NCBI RefSeq assembly: GCF_000317575.1
Contig: NC_019748.1
Span: forward strand, 3,120,501 to 3,184,500
Direction of reading: 5' to 3'
Source of the DNA: Stanieria cyanosphaera PCC 7437
GTDB lineage: Bacteria > Cyanobacteriota > Cyanobacteriia > Cyanobacteriales > Xenococcaceae
DNA length: 64,000 bases
Part shown: in pieces, positions 10,862 through 19,197 of the stretch
How the letters are laid out: the number at the start of each line of letters is the position of its first letter
Numbering within the stretch: position 1 is the first letter of the stretch
Notes under the pieces: model-generated
Databases searched by the model: none
Told to the model about the DNA's origin: nothing
What the model saw: only the letters and a program-made list of their open reading frames with translations
Translations under genes and position numbers: made by a program

Positions 10862-11039
10862 AAGAAAGTTTAAATTTATTTTGCAAGTTAAATATTAACT
10901 ATTTAACGGCTAATTATCTCTAAGTCTTATAAAAATATGGATAAAGCTCAAATTAAAAGTTTAAAGCAGTCATTTCAGTGACCAGTTACCAAACATTAAG
11001 TAAAAAGTAACAAGTAGCAAGTAGCAATTAACTATCAGT

Positions 11040-11195
11040 TATAGCGTTGCTTAAATTCATGAGGTACAACTAATACCTGCCTTCTGGAGGGGCTGTGACT
11101 CGAATTCGATTCGAGTCCGAGAACAACCCCCGTCCTCTTGCCCCCTGCCTCAAAACGACTAACTTTGTACCTCACCAATATCAGAACTGCTATAT
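11040..11195. mobile_element. MITE-like element, copy A
   Basis: A ~156-bp non-coding element with imperfect terminal inverted repeats of ~30 bp: TATAGCGTTGC...GAGGTACAA on the left (11040-11069) and TTGTACCTC...GAACTGCTATAT on the right (11165-11195). The centre holds a perfect hairpin, GACTCGAA-TTCGA-TTCGAGTC (11097-11117), inside a locally G+C-rich stretch. Its right end shares GTACCTCACCAA with copies B and C. The rest of the gap 10862-11286 is AT-rich, with short repeats of AAGTAGC near 11010, and holds nothing else I recognise. Confidence 0.55.
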
Positions 11196-11286
11196 CAACA
11201 ATCAAACATTAACAATATTGTTGTTTGCTGTTTTTTTTAAGAAAATATTAGGATAGCTTTGGAATATTTTTGCGCACAAGAACTTC

Positions 11287-11967
11287 ATGAAACAAAAAAT
11301 CTCTAGCTGGCAACCAAAACAACTTTTTTTGCAGATAGGAAAGCAACATTTTAGCCGTATTCGCCTTTTAATTTGGTTAAATCTTTTAGTCATAACTATT
11401 CTTAGTAGTCTTAGTATTTATGCCAAACTAAGAAGCAAAGGACAAGGAGTTGAAAATTTATTTAGCGATCCTTTTACGATTAATACTTATTATTGGGGTT
11501 GGTTAACCAGTATTTCAGAAATTCTTTGGTGTAGTGCGATCGCAGTATGTTTATTTACTAGTACTTTATCTGCTCAACTCAATCGTCGTTCTCAAGTTTT
11601 TTTATTAGTTAGTTCTTTATTAATGACTTTATTATATATTGACGATCGCTTTCGTCTTACTTTAATTTTGACTGTATTTTTTGGTAGTTATATTAAAGTT
11701 AAAACTGTAGTTTATTCTTTTTATGGTGTAATTTTAATTTTATATGGTCGTTTATTTTGGCAAAAAATCAAGCTTACACCTTATTTTCCTTTATTAATTG
11801 CTTTCTTTTTATTTGCTTTTTCAACAGTTATCGATCTTACCCCAGTTTCTAGTCCTGGAGCTCATGCCATGCTTGAAGATGGCACGAAACTCCTGGGTTT
11901 GATTAATCTGACTTCGTATTTTTGGTACGTTTGTCGCTCAGAAATTACTCACTATTTAAAACCCTAA
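11287..11967 (+). CDS. Membrane protein of unknown function
   Basis: A 226-residue protein with a basic N-terminus and about five or six hydrophobic segments (LLIWLNLLVITILSSLSIYA near residue 30, EILWCSAIAVCLFTSTLSA, VFLLVSSLLMTLLYI, LILTVFFGSYI, VVYSFYGVILILYGRLFW, FPLLIAFFLFAFSTVIDL). I recognise no family motif. The conserved-looking IDDRFRLT after the third segment and the SPGAHAMLEDGTKLLG loop near the C-terminus are the only polar features. It converges on the membrane gene ending at 11987, leaving a 19-bp gap. Confidence 0.7.
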   Translation: MKQKISSWQPKQLFLQIGKQHFSRIRLLIWLNLLVITILSSLSIYAKLRSKGQGVENLFSDPFTINTYYWGWLTSISEILWCSAIAVCLFTSTLSAQLNRRSQVFLLVSSLLMTLLYIDDRFRLTLILTVFFGSYIKVKTVVYSFYGVILILYGRLFWQKIKLTPYFPLLIAFFLFAFSTVIDLTPVSSPGAHAMLEDGTKLLGLINLTSYFWYVCRSEITHYLKP

Positions 11968-11986
11968 CTTTTCTACAAAATTAGTC

Positions 11987-12490
11987 TTAAACTAAAGTGC
12001 AACTGCTGCGATAAAACCAGCGCAACAAAATACTACCTATGATTAGTTTACTAATTTCTAGTACCCAATAAATTCCATGCATGAGTCTCATCGTAGAAAA
12101 ATCTTGTGCTATAGGATTGGTTACATCTAAAGATAATCCTAAGCTACTCATTTCTGGAGTCAAAATATAGGTATAAGCCAAGGGAATAACTAGTAAAATT
12201 GTGCCTAAAACTAACGACCACATTTCCTGGCGATGAGGAAAATTGTGTTGATAACGAAATACCAAACAACCAGTTAAAGCTGTCGCAGCAGCTAATAATT
12301 CCAGACGGTTAAAAGTACCAAAAATTAGATAACCAGCACTAGCAAATCCTGGTTGAGTCATCATGCCTGCTGCCAACAAACCAGGAATCACTAAACAATC
12401 CAACAGTAAACTACTACTCAGCCAAAATCCTAAGACAAACAGAATAATAGTAGACCAGTTAATTGGGTTGCGAACGGAAATACTATTCAT
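11987..12490 (-). CDS. Conserved membrane protein, DUF4149-like
   Basis: A 167-residue protein with four predicted membrane segments (TIILFVLGFWLSSSLLLDCL, LELLAAATALTGCLVF, MWSLVLGTILLVIPLAYTYI, HGIYWVLEISKLIIGSILL). The segment arrangement and the F-x-x-F-N-R-L-E-L motif after the first loop resemble the DUF4149 group seen in many cyanobacteria; this is a resemblance, not a database result. No function can be given. It sits downstream of pyrE on the same strand with a 79-bp gap. Confidence 0.7.
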   Translation of the reverse strand: MNSISVRNPINWSTIILFVLGFWLSSSLLLDCLVIPGLLAAGMMTQPGFASAGYLIFGTFNRLELLAAATALTGCLVFRYQHNFPHRQEMWSLVLGTILLVIPLAYTYILTPEMSSLGLSLDVTNPIAQDFSTMRLMHGIYWVLEISKLIIGSILLRWFYRSSCTLV

Positions 12491-12569
12491 AATATATTTT
12501 ATGATTGCTCTACTATTTTCAGCTTAACCGATAGTTTCTGAGCAAAACATAACAAAAGATAAAGTATTT

Positions 12570-13160
12570 TTAAGCTTCATATTGTTGAATTTCTTTAATA
12601 GAAAATAAAGCTTTAAATTCAATACCTTGGGATTGATATAACTCTGCGCCTCCTTGCTCTCTGTCTACTAAGGCGATAATTTGAGTTACTTGGTAACCGC
12701 ACGCGGTTAGACGTTCTACTGCTTGTAGAGCAGATTTACCAGTAGTGACTACATCTTCTAAAACTACTACTTTTGCACCTGGGTTTAAATTAGGACCTTC
12801 AATATAAGCTTTAGTTCCGTGTCCTTTTGATTCTTTACGAATAATTAAAGCAGGAATGGGTTGATTATTGTAAGCAGAAACTATACTAACAGCACTGACA
12901 ATGGGATCTGCACCTAGAGTTAAACCTGCTACTGCATCTGTATCTTGAGGCAAAAGAGCAAAGAGCAAACGACCAATAACTAAAGCTCCTTCTGCTCTTA
13001 AAGTTACTTGTTTGCCATTAATATAATAACTACTTTTTGCTCCCGAAGATAGAACAAAATCACCTTCGACATAAGCATATTTGACTAATAACTCTAAGAG
13101 AATTTGACGAAGTTGAGCGGAATTTGCTGTAGTTAATTCAGACAAGATAGTTTGATTCAT
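12570..13160 (-). CDS. pyrE: Orotate phosphoribosyltransferase
   Basis: The enzyme joins orotate to PRPP, giving OMP in de novo pyrimidine synthesis. The 196-residue length fits PyrE. GDFVLSSGAKSSYYINGK is the N-terminal substrate region, GLTLGADPIV the P-loop-like segment, IRKESKGHGTKAYIEG the flexible catalytic loop, and VVVLEDVVTTGKSAL (residues ~130-144) the PRPP-binding signature of type I phosphoribosyltransferases. It starts at 13160, 86 bp from the divergent small secreted gene. Confidence 0.95.
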   Translation of the reverse strand: MNQTILSELTTANSAQLRQILLELLVKYAYVEGDFVLSSGAKSSYYINGKQVTLRAEGALVIGRLLFALLPQDTDAVAGLTLGADPIVSAVSIVSAYNNQPIPALIIRKESKGHGTKAYIEGPNLNPGAKVVVLEDVVTTGKSALQAVERLTACGYQVTQIIALVDREQGGAELYQSQGIEFKALFSIKEIQQYEA

Positions 13161-13246
13161 TATTGATCAAGAAAATTTATTGCAATACTGTTGGTTCGAT
13201 AAATCTTCAGTTAGGATTGAGCAGAAGTTACCGAGGATTAGGCACA

Positions 13247-13603
13247 ATGTCCATTAAGTTTACAGTAGTCAGTTCAATTTTGTTAACAACTGCGGTTGCT
13301 AGTTTATTTAATGTTAAAGCAATGGCACAGTCTGAATTTGCAGAAACTTTTGAAGAAGCTTATTTTACTAAATCTGGAGATGCTTTCGAGAGCGATGATT
13401 GGAGTAGACAACTAAATACTATTTTTGGTTTTAATCGTTTTCCAGAATTACAGATTGCCACCGAAGGAGAGTTAGTTAATACTATTTATCATGATGGTCT
13501 AAAACAGCAAGCTGGTAGTGCTGCTTTAATTAGAACGAGAGATTTAAACAATCCTTTTAATACTTCTTTAGGAGAAAATCCTAATTATAGTTTTGGCGAA
13601 TAA
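13247..13603 (+). CDS. Small secreted protein of unknown function
   Basis: I chose the ATG at 13247 because the N-terminus then reads MSIKFTVVSSILLTTAVASL, a good Sec signal peptide with a likely cleavage after NVKAMA. The longer reading from 13163 adds 28 residues that fit no signal peptide. The mature part (~90 residues) is acidic, with repeated phenylalanines (FEEAYFTKSGDAF, FGFNRFPEL). I recognise no domain. It is divergent from pyrE and is followed by the tRNA on the opposite strand. Confidence 0.65.
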   Translation: MSIKFTVVSSILLTTAVASLFNVKAMAQSEFAETFEEAYFTKSGDAFESDDWSRQLNTIFGFNRFPELQIATEGELVNTIYHDGLKQQAGSAALIRTRDLNNPFNTSLGENPNYSFGE

Positions 13604-13673
13604 ATAATTACAGTTTTTGACTATGATTAAGTAATCAGCTTTGATTAATTATTGTTAATTTTAGCGATTTTGA

Positions 13674-13746
13674 TCCAGGGTGCAGGAGTTGAACCTGCCT
13701 AGCACGAATTATGAGTTCGTTGCCTAAACCGCTCGGCCAACCCTGG
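13674..13746 (-). tRNA. tRNA with anticodon CAU (Met elongator or Ile2)
   Basis: The minus strand reads a full 73-nt cloverleaf: acceptor CCAGGGT/ACCCTGG, D-arm GCC/GGC with GG in the loop, anticodon stem ACGAA/TTCGT around loop CTCATAA, a 5-nt variable loop and T-arm GCAGG/CCTGC around TTCAACT, with A as discriminator. CCA is not encoded. The C1-G72 pair and the lack of three G-C pairs above the anticodon loop argue against initiator tRNA. It is either elongator Met or the Ile2 tRNA whose C34 becomes lysidine; the D-arm reminds me of plastid trnI-CAU, but sequence alone does not settle it. Confidence 0.93.
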
Positions 13747-13835
13747 TAGTTTACTTTTCCCTATAATTTATCATCAATTTAGCATTATATTAGTAAATTT
13801 AGGAAATTTAGTTATCTTAACTCAAAAGCGATCGC

Positions 13836-14519
13836 ATGAAAACCAAATCCACAGTAATACTCATCTTGACTTTATTTGTCATGATGTTGGCTGCTGGTAG
13901 TACCAGTGCTTTTATTAGCTATCTGATGGGACAACAAGCACTGAGAGTGGTGACGCAACCAGAAGTAAAAACAGACAATAAATTAAGAAAAAAACCCTTA
14001 ACAGGTCCTCATAAAGGATTACAGTTAGTTGATGAAAAGGCAGTTTTGGTTGAAGTTTATAACTTAATTCATACAGAAGATGATTCAGAAAGTTCAAATG
14101 AACAATCGCAATTACCAAAATCTAATCATTTAGTTACTCATACCATCCAAGAAGAATTAGAATCAAGCTCTACTATCTTGCCGATTAAAAATAGTTCCCA
14201 AGGAGTTACTTTAGAATTAGTCACCGCTAAAACTGATGGTAGCTCTTTTTTACTAGATTTAAACTTAAAAAATGAAGGCTCTGAGACAAGACGTTTTCTC
14301 TACAGTTTTATTGATGTCAGAGACGAACAAGGAAGATTAATTAGTGCAATTCCTGAAAATTTACCAGGAGAATTACCTGCTAACGGTCAAAATTTTCGTG
14401 GTAGCTTGAAAATTCCTTTAGCTTTACTCGACCAGAGCAATAATATTTCCCTTACTTTAACTGATTATCCCGATCAAAAACTAGAACTTAAATTAACGGA
14501 AATTCCAGTGGCAAGATAG
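13836..14519 (+). CDS. Membrane-anchored protein of unknown function
   Basis: A 227-residue protein with an N-terminal hydrophobic segment (TVILILTLFVMMLAAGSTSAF, residues 6-26) that is either an uncleaved anchor or a signal peptide. A low-complexity polar linker rich in E, S and Q follows (residues ~80-120), then a C-terminal domain of ~100 residues (GVTLELVTAKTDGSSFLLD, LKNEGSETRRFLYSFIDVRDE) with the alternating pattern of an all-beta, Ig-like fold (DUF4352-like in look; weak inference). A HIP1 site abuts the ATG. Confidence 0.7.
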   Translation: MKTKSTVILILTLFVMMLAAGSTSAFISYLMGQQALRVVTQPEVKTDNKLRKKPLTGPHKGLQLVDEKAVLVEVYNLIHTEDDSESSNEQSQLPKSNHLVTHTIQEELESSSTILPIKNSSQGVTLELVTAKTDGSSFLLDLNLKNEGSETRRFLYSFIDVRDEQGRLISAIPENLPGELPANGQNFRGSLKIPLALLDQSNNISLTLTDYPDQKLELKLTEIPVAR

Positions 14520-14604
14520 CTACGATCAGTTTAAAAAAATAATGGTATGAGTTGACTGAAGGGAAGCAAATACCAAATTATAGTTTATCTTTTTTAGTTA
14601 ATTA

Positions 14605-16011
14605 ATGACTGGTCGACAGTTTTTTCCTCTTTTATCTATATTTGTGTTGATTGCTATTAATGCTTTTTTTGTTACGGCAGAATTTTCGATTGTCTCTGTT
14701 CGGCGTAGTCGCATCAGCCAGTTAGTTAAAGCAGGCGATTTGCAAGCACAAACTGTTCAATCTTTGCAAAGAAGTATTGATCGTCTTTTATCTACTACTC
14801 AGTTAGGAATTACTCTTTCTAGTCTAGCTTTGGGTTGGATTGGTGAAGAAGTGATGGCAGGTTTTGTCATTCAAACCATTGCTAAATTACCCTTACCAAC
14901 AATGGTAACAGAAGCGATCGCTCATTCTTTGGCAATTCCCATTTCTTTTTTTACTCTAGTTTATTTACAAATAGTTTTGGGAGAACTTTGTCCCAAATCA
15001 GTTGCACTAATTTATTCAGAACAATTAGCTAAGTTTTTTGGTCCCCCGAGTCTGGTAATCGCAAGAATTTTTCGTCCTTTTATTTGGATTTTAAATCAAT
15101 CAACTCGTTTAATACTCAGATTAGCAGGGATTGAATATACTGGTCAGGGATGGTACAACCAAGTAACCTCAGAAGAATTACAATTGATGATTGCCACCGA
15201 AAGAGAATCAATTGGTTTAGAAGCAGAGGAACGAGAATTACTAAATAATGTATTTGAATTTGGGGAAGTTACGGCGATAGAAGTGATGATTCCCCGCACT
15301 AGAATCGAATTTTTACCTATAAATGCTACTTTTGCCGAATTACTACTCAAAGTTGCCGATACTGAATATTCTCGTTATCCGATTATTGGCGAATCTTTAG
15401 ACGATATCCAAGGTATTATCGATTATAAAGATTTAGCTGCTCCTTTAGCCGAAGGAAAATTACTCAATGACTCTTCAATTCAACCTTGGGTAAAACCAGT
15501 ACGCTTCATTGCTGAATCTACTCCTTTAAATGAATTGTTACCCTTAATGCAGCGATCGCAACAAAAAATGGTGATTGTGGTTGATGATTTTGGTGGTACA
15601 TCAGGATTAGTAACGCTTCAAGATTTGATTGCAGAAATCATTGGTGATAGTAATGATGCCACAGAAATTGAAACTGAATTAATGCAAATGCTTAATGAGC
15701 AAACTTTTGTAGTTTCTGCTCAAATGAATTTAGAAGAAGTAAATGAATTATTGGGATTAGACTTGCCTTTAGGAGAAGATTATTACACCCTAGGAGGATT
15801 TTTACTCGATCAATGGCAAAAAATTCCCACTTTAGGAGAAACTTTACACTATCAAAATTTAGATTTTACTGTGACTAAAGTAGAAGAAAATCGACTTTAT
15901 TTAGTACAAATCTATCGTCATGAATCTTCTGATGAGGGTCACAACCATCATGATGATCAAAGCAATTCTAATGATGAAAATGGTTTATCTTCTAAATTAA
16001 TTGACAATTAA
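14605..16011 (+). CDS. CNNM/CorC-family (hemolysin-like) membrane protein with CBS pair
   Basis: A 468-residue protein with the order DUF21 membrane domain, CBS pair, CorC/HlyC domain. The first ~195 residues hold three or four membrane segments and the DUF21 hallmarks FFVTAEFSIVSVRRSR and QLGITLSSLALGWIGE. TSEELQLMIATERESIGL precedes the CBS pair (~residues 210-345, with EVMIPRTRIEFLP and VIVVDDFGGTSGLVTLQDL). The terminal domain (~360-440) carries VSAQMNLEEVNELLGLDLP and YYTLGGFLLDQ. Family members are linked to Mg/Co efflux or tolerance. The last 30 residues are rich in His, Asp and Asn, a possible metal-binding tail. Confidence 0.88.
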   Translation: MTGRQFFPLLSIFVLIAINAFFVTAEFSIVSVRRSRISQLVKAGDLQAQTVQSLQRSIDRLLSTTQLGITLSSLALGWIGEEVMAGFVIQTIAKLPLPTMVTEAIAHSLAIPISFFTLVYLQIVLGELCPKSVALIYSEQLAKFFGPPSLVIARIFRPFIWILNQSTRLILRLAGIEYTGQGWYNQVTSEELQLMIATERESIGLEAEERELLNNVFEFGEVTAIEVMIPRTRIEFLPINATFAELLLKVADTEYSRYPIIGESLDDIQGIIDYKDLAAPLAEGKLLNDSSIQPWVKPVRFIAESTPLNELLPLMQRSQQKMVIVVDDFGGTSGLVTLQDLIAEIIGDSNDATEIETELMQMLNEQTFVVSAQMNLEEVNELLGLDLPLGEDYYTLGGFLLDQWQKIPTLGETLHYQNLDFTVTKVEENRLYLVQIYRHESSDEGHNHHDDQSNSNDENGLSSKLIDN

Positions 16012-16050
16012 AAATCGGCGTTGGTGAATCAAGATCTGATAAACTTGGTG

Positions 16051-16064
16051 AGAGCGATCGCTCT
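16051..16064. repeat. 14-bp palindrome extending a HIP1 site
   Basis: AGAGCGATCGCTCT is a perfect palindrome built on HIP1 and lies 40 bp after the CorC-like gene. A loose T-run (ATTTTTT) follows 15 bp later, so terminator activity is possible but not compelling. Confidence 0.4.
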
Positions 16065-16134
16065 TCAAGCGAGGAATTTTTTGGCAGACAAAACAAGGAC
16101 ATCCCAAAATTTAAGATAATGAATTAAGAGCCTA

Positions 16135-16262
16135 ATCGAGTACCGTCTGCCCGACGGAATCTTTAAAGCTTGGGGAGTCCGACCCTCTAGTATCGTTGGG
16201 GCAACTCTGCGGTGTTCTGGTTGGTCTGTGAACCAACAATCTTCTGCGTTCTACGCATAATG
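16135..16262 (+). mobile_element. Possible relic of an IS200/IS605 right end
   Basis: This G+C-richer island in an AT-rich gap contains GGTTGGTCTGTGAACCAA (hairpin TTGGT/ACCAA), a sequence that, as I recall it, closes many cyanobacterial IS200/IS605 (tnpB) elements just before the guide-like 3' boundary. CTTGGGGAGTCCGACC stands upstream of it. No TnpB reading frame remains open here. The rest of the gap 16012-16560 holds a HIP1 palindrome and a short MITE. Confidence 0.35.
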
Positions 16263-16363
16263 ATATTAATAAAGTAGAAACAATTCATGAATTGTTCCTA
16301 CAACAGAAAAAAAATAATTAAGTCTATAAAGTTATCACGACTAATTAGACGGATTTGAGATCA

Positions 16364-16442
16364 GAACTTACGCAAACTTCCAATCAAGGGTAGAGCTTGC
16401 CAATTTTATCTATAAATTCAAACTTTTAATTTGCGTAAGTCC
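16364..16442. mobile_element. Short palindromic MITE with perfect 11-bp ends
   Basis: ACTTACGCAAA at 16366-16376 is matched by TTTGCGTAAGT at 16430-16440, a perfect 11-bp inverted repeat that extends to 12 of 13. The ~53 bp between them are non-coding and AT-rich. Ends of the ACTTACGCA type are common in cyanobacterial MITEs and their parent insertion sequences. Confidence 0.6.
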
Positions 16443-16560
16443 TAGCGAAAGGAAAATAGCATTTATTTCGATACGTCTTGGTTAAGACGAGTAATAAACG
16501 ATATTTCTGGTTTGATTAATTCGATCAGCACGAAAACTCAAGCATCTCTGAGAATGTAAC

Positions 16561-17250
16561 TTAGGGAGTAGAACTAGAATCGGAATTGACATCAGAATCT
16601 TCATCGTAAGGACATTTGATCTCTCCACCAACACCTACAATAAAATCATCGAAGTCAACATCTTGTAGATTTTCTCGTACAAGCATAGACCCCGTATCAT
16701 CCCAGCGCAACATTACACCACCATTAGCTAATTCAGTTAAACCACCAGCAAATTGAGCTTGTTTGTTTTGACCAAGATTATCGAGATTAGTCGAGTAAAC
16801 AATACCCGCAGGCTGATTGTTAAAAGTAGATTCTAAATAAAAAGCATAGCGATTTCCTGCTATAAAAGTAAAACTATTCAAAAATTCAGGAACCGTATCA
16901 CCAGCAGTACCTATGAAATCACTGACTTGGTCTGATTCAAAGTCATCTTGATAGTTAGATTCACGATAAATCGTATCTTCAGTGTCAGCCGATTTGACTT
17001 CAACTAGTAGTGGAGTTTTTTCTCCAGTATCTAGATTAATCACACCAAAGGTCGATTGATATGCTCCGTGAGATTTGATAAATTGAAAATCTATGATCGT
17101 ATCTTCATCAAATTTAATACCCTGGTTGTCAAACATTTCGGTTGCTAATGTCGGACGAACCCCAACACAAAAAAGAGTCGTAAAAACAATAGTTGCAATC
17201 TTGACGAAGCCAAGGTGCGAATGAAGTCTGGACTTAGTTAGTTTCATCAT
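16561..17250 (-). CDS. Secreted protein of unknown function with acidic tail
   Basis: The start is placed at the ATG at 17250 because GAGGA lies 7-8 bases upstream, overlapping the end of the preceding gene; ATG codons at 17247 and 17268 are alternatives. The N-terminus has a signal peptide (basic start, IATIVFTTLFCVGV, cleavage near LATEMF). The mature domain is acidic. LRWDDTGSMLVRENLQDVD followed by FDDFIVGVGG resembles the end of DUF4114-like domains found in extracellular cyanobacterial proteins. The C-terminus is a D/S-rich tail. It is the last of three consecutive minus-strand genes for exported proteins. Confidence 0.7.
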   Translation of the reverse strand: MMKLTKSRLHSHLGFVKIATIVFTTLFCVGVRPTLATEMFDNQGIKFDEDTIIDFQFIKSHGAYQSTFGVINLDTGEKTPLLVEVKSADTEDTIYRESNYQDDFESDQVSDFIGTAGDTVPEFLNSFTFIAGNRYAFYLESTFNNQPAGIVYSTNLDNLGQNKQAQFAGGLTELANGGVMLRWDDTGSMLVRENLQDVDFDDFIVGVGGEIKCPYDEDSDVNSDSSSTP

Positions 17251-17261
17251 TTTTTTCCTCA

Positions 17262-17669
17262 TCACCATGAACTGGGATTGACATTGTCGGGTTGTTGTGT
17301 ATTAACTTGCTCGACAAAGTTTTTGACTTCTTGTATTGTCTGACTGAGTTCTTCGACTGCTGGATTGACGCATTCTTTGTTTGATTTTCTGGCAAAGTGA
17401 CGAGGACCTTTTGGTGCTGCTTCAGAAGCAGCCAATTGCTCAATAGCTTGATTTAAGTCTTGTGAAAGACTGCTAGCTTGATTAGACATTTGGGTAAAAC
17501 TGGAACCTCCACCACTACTAAAACCAAAATTAGGAGGCGCGCTATAAGTATGAGTTCCAGTGACGTCTGAATGATTGGGCTTAGATTGAACTAAATCAGC
17601 TTTAACTAAAGGAATTCCTGCTAGTATAGTCACTGCCAAAAGCCTTAAAATCCACTTTCTTTCGTACAT
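17262..17669 (-). CDS. Small secreted protein of unknown function
   Basis: A 135-residue protein with an N-terminal signal (WILRLLAVTILAGIPLVKA). The mature part has a G/S-rich stretch (FGFSSGGGSSF) followed by a helical segment (QASSLSQDLNQAIEQLAASE) and a terminal helix (VEELSQTIQEVKNFVEQVN). I recognise no domain. It lies 25 bp after the beta-barrel candidate, and its stop overlaps the ribosome-binding region of the next gene, so the three are probably one operon. Confidence 0.65.
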   Translation of the reverse strand: MYERKWILRLLAVTILAGIPLVKADLVQSKPNHSDVTGTHTYSAPPNFGFSSGGGSSFTQMSNQASSLSQDLNQAIEQLAASEAAPKGPRHFARKSNKECVNPAVEELSQTIQEVKNFVEQVNTQQPDNVNPSSW

Positions 17670-17694
17670 ACGTTCTTACTTAAAAATTTTCAGG

Positions 17695-18756
17695 TTAAAA
17701 TCTACCGCCAAAACCAAAACCAATCGCTGTGCCAAACACAAAGCGTGCGCCATCACCTGCACCTGCAATATCACGCAGTGCGGGAGTAAAAGTAATTGGT
17801 AAATTGGGGAAAGGAGAAATTGACATTCCAATTGCTAAATCTTGTCCTGTCCATTCGGTAATCACACTGACAGGTCTAGCTACTCGCAATGCTAAAGAAC
17901 CAAAGACATTAACCGTATCTTTATCTTCGATCATGTCATCTTCGCTACGATATTGTCCGTTGCCAATACCTCCAGAAATAGCCAGGCGACTGAAGGGAGA
18001 ATTAGTATTTTCTCTCAAACGAACAATTTGTGTAGCAACGCCATAAATAGAGTCTTGAAAATCATTACCGCCACCAATATTCAAAAATCCATTCCAGCCA
18101 AAAGCTACTGCTGTATTTTCGGCTAGGCGACGATGTACTTTCATATTAAAGCCACCAGAGCCAAAATCACGACTACCCCCAAAACTAGCCATGCCGTAGC
18201 TTAGTTCTGCACCGACAGTTTTACGAGCATTACCAAAAGCAACTCCCATACCGAGAGTTCCATCTGAATCATCGCTATTACCATAACGGGTATCTGATTG
18301 AAAACTGGGGCTGATGTAAAATCTACCACCATCTCCACCAAAACCATAGGGATTAGCAATAGTTATAGCTGGTGACCCCGAATTTCTTCTGAGTGGTTTA
18401 CGGTTTTTGATTTCATCCAATTCCGACTGTAATTTTTGAATTTCTTCATTATCGACGGAATTAACTTCAGAGTTGGAATTTTCAGCAGATAGTAAATCAT
18501 CTACATCGGCTTGATTCTCTTCAATGGACTCGTCAAGTTGGGCAAAAAGACGAGTTGGAGAAATTGAAAATTGAGATTTTTGCGCTTCACTATCTAAAAG
18601 AGAACTTGCTTGTGTAGAAACTCGATTAGATAAAATTTCAACTGAATTATTGCTTGATTGTTCAGAAACAAGACCGCTTGTTGGATTAGCTAAAGAACTC
18701 GTAGCAGAAATTGGTACTAAGACCAAAGTAAGCCAAGTAATATTTAGTTTATACAT
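17695..18756 (-). CDS. Putative outer-membrane beta-barrel protein
   Basis: A 353-residue protein. After a signal peptide (ITWLTLVLVPISATSSLA) comes a polar region with a short coiled coil (EEIQKLQSELDEIKNRK, ~residues 105-121). The rest is glycine-rich, alternating beta sequence (GRFYISPSFQSDTRYG, GVAFGNARKTVGAELSYGM, AVAFGWNGFLNIGGG) that ends in GTAIGFGFGGRF, a terminal aromatic residue as used by the outer-membrane barrel insertion signal. No porin family is recognised. It is the first gene of a three-gene set of exported proteins; I infer a shared envelope role only from the arrangement. Confidence 0.65.
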   Translation of the reverse strand: MYKLNITWLTLVLVPISATSSLANPTSGLVSEQSSNNSVEILSNRVSTQASSLLDSEAQKSQFSISPTRLFAQLDESIEENQADVDDLLSAENSNSEVNSVDNEEIQKLQSELDEIKNRKPLRRNSGSPAITIANPYGFGGDGGRFYISPSFQSDTRYGNSDDSDGTLGMGVAFGNARKTVGAELSYGMASFGGSRDFGSGGFNMKVHRRLAENTAVAFGWNGFLNIGGGNDFQDSIYGVATQIVRLRENTNSPFSRLAISGGIGNGQYRSEDDMIEDKDTVNVFGSLALRVARPVSVITEWTGQDLAIGMSISPFPNLPITFTPALRDIAGAGDGARFVFGTAIGFGFGGRF

Positions 18757-19197
18757 AAATTTATTGCAGTAGTTTTACATATTTGCTGCAAAGAGTTTAG
18801 ATGATACTTTGCTGTTATATCTCGATTTAATTCGACCATCAACTATTAATAATAAATTTCGTTATTTTCACGTACTAACTTGATAAAATTACAATATTTT
18901 TTGTTTATTTTTCTTAAACAAATAGCGATCGCATAAAGCATTTTTGATAATTTTTATTTAATCAATTACTACTTAAGTAATCGACCTTTTGATTTACATA
19001 AACTTTATTGACAATTCATATTAACTTTAAAATCTTATTATTGTTTTAGCTCAAAAATTATCGAAATTGTATCTAAAAGATATTTTCAGCGAAGATTTTG
19101 TAAAAAATAGGTAATATCAACGATATTCTCTAGTATTTTTCAGAGTAATTACTTAAACTAAAAATAACTTAAGAGTTATTACTTAAAAGTAATTATT
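18757..19197. other. 440-bp AT-rich divergent intergenic region
   Basis: It lies between the divergent beta-barrel candidate and the protease gene and has one HIP1 site near 18926. I see no RNA gene or repeat. Near 19150-19195 the words ACTTAA and GTAATTA repeat directly ahead of the protease GTG start. Confidence 0.45.

Noticed and set aside
13674-13746. Initiator tRNA-fMet
   Set aside because: Position 1-72 is a paired C-G and the anticodon stem lacks the three G-C pairs, so the CAU tRNA is an elongator Met or Ile2.
17729-18046. 105-codon frame on the plus strand inside the beta-barrel candidate
   Set aside because: Antisense shadow caused by low stop frequency opposite the glycine-rich sequence.
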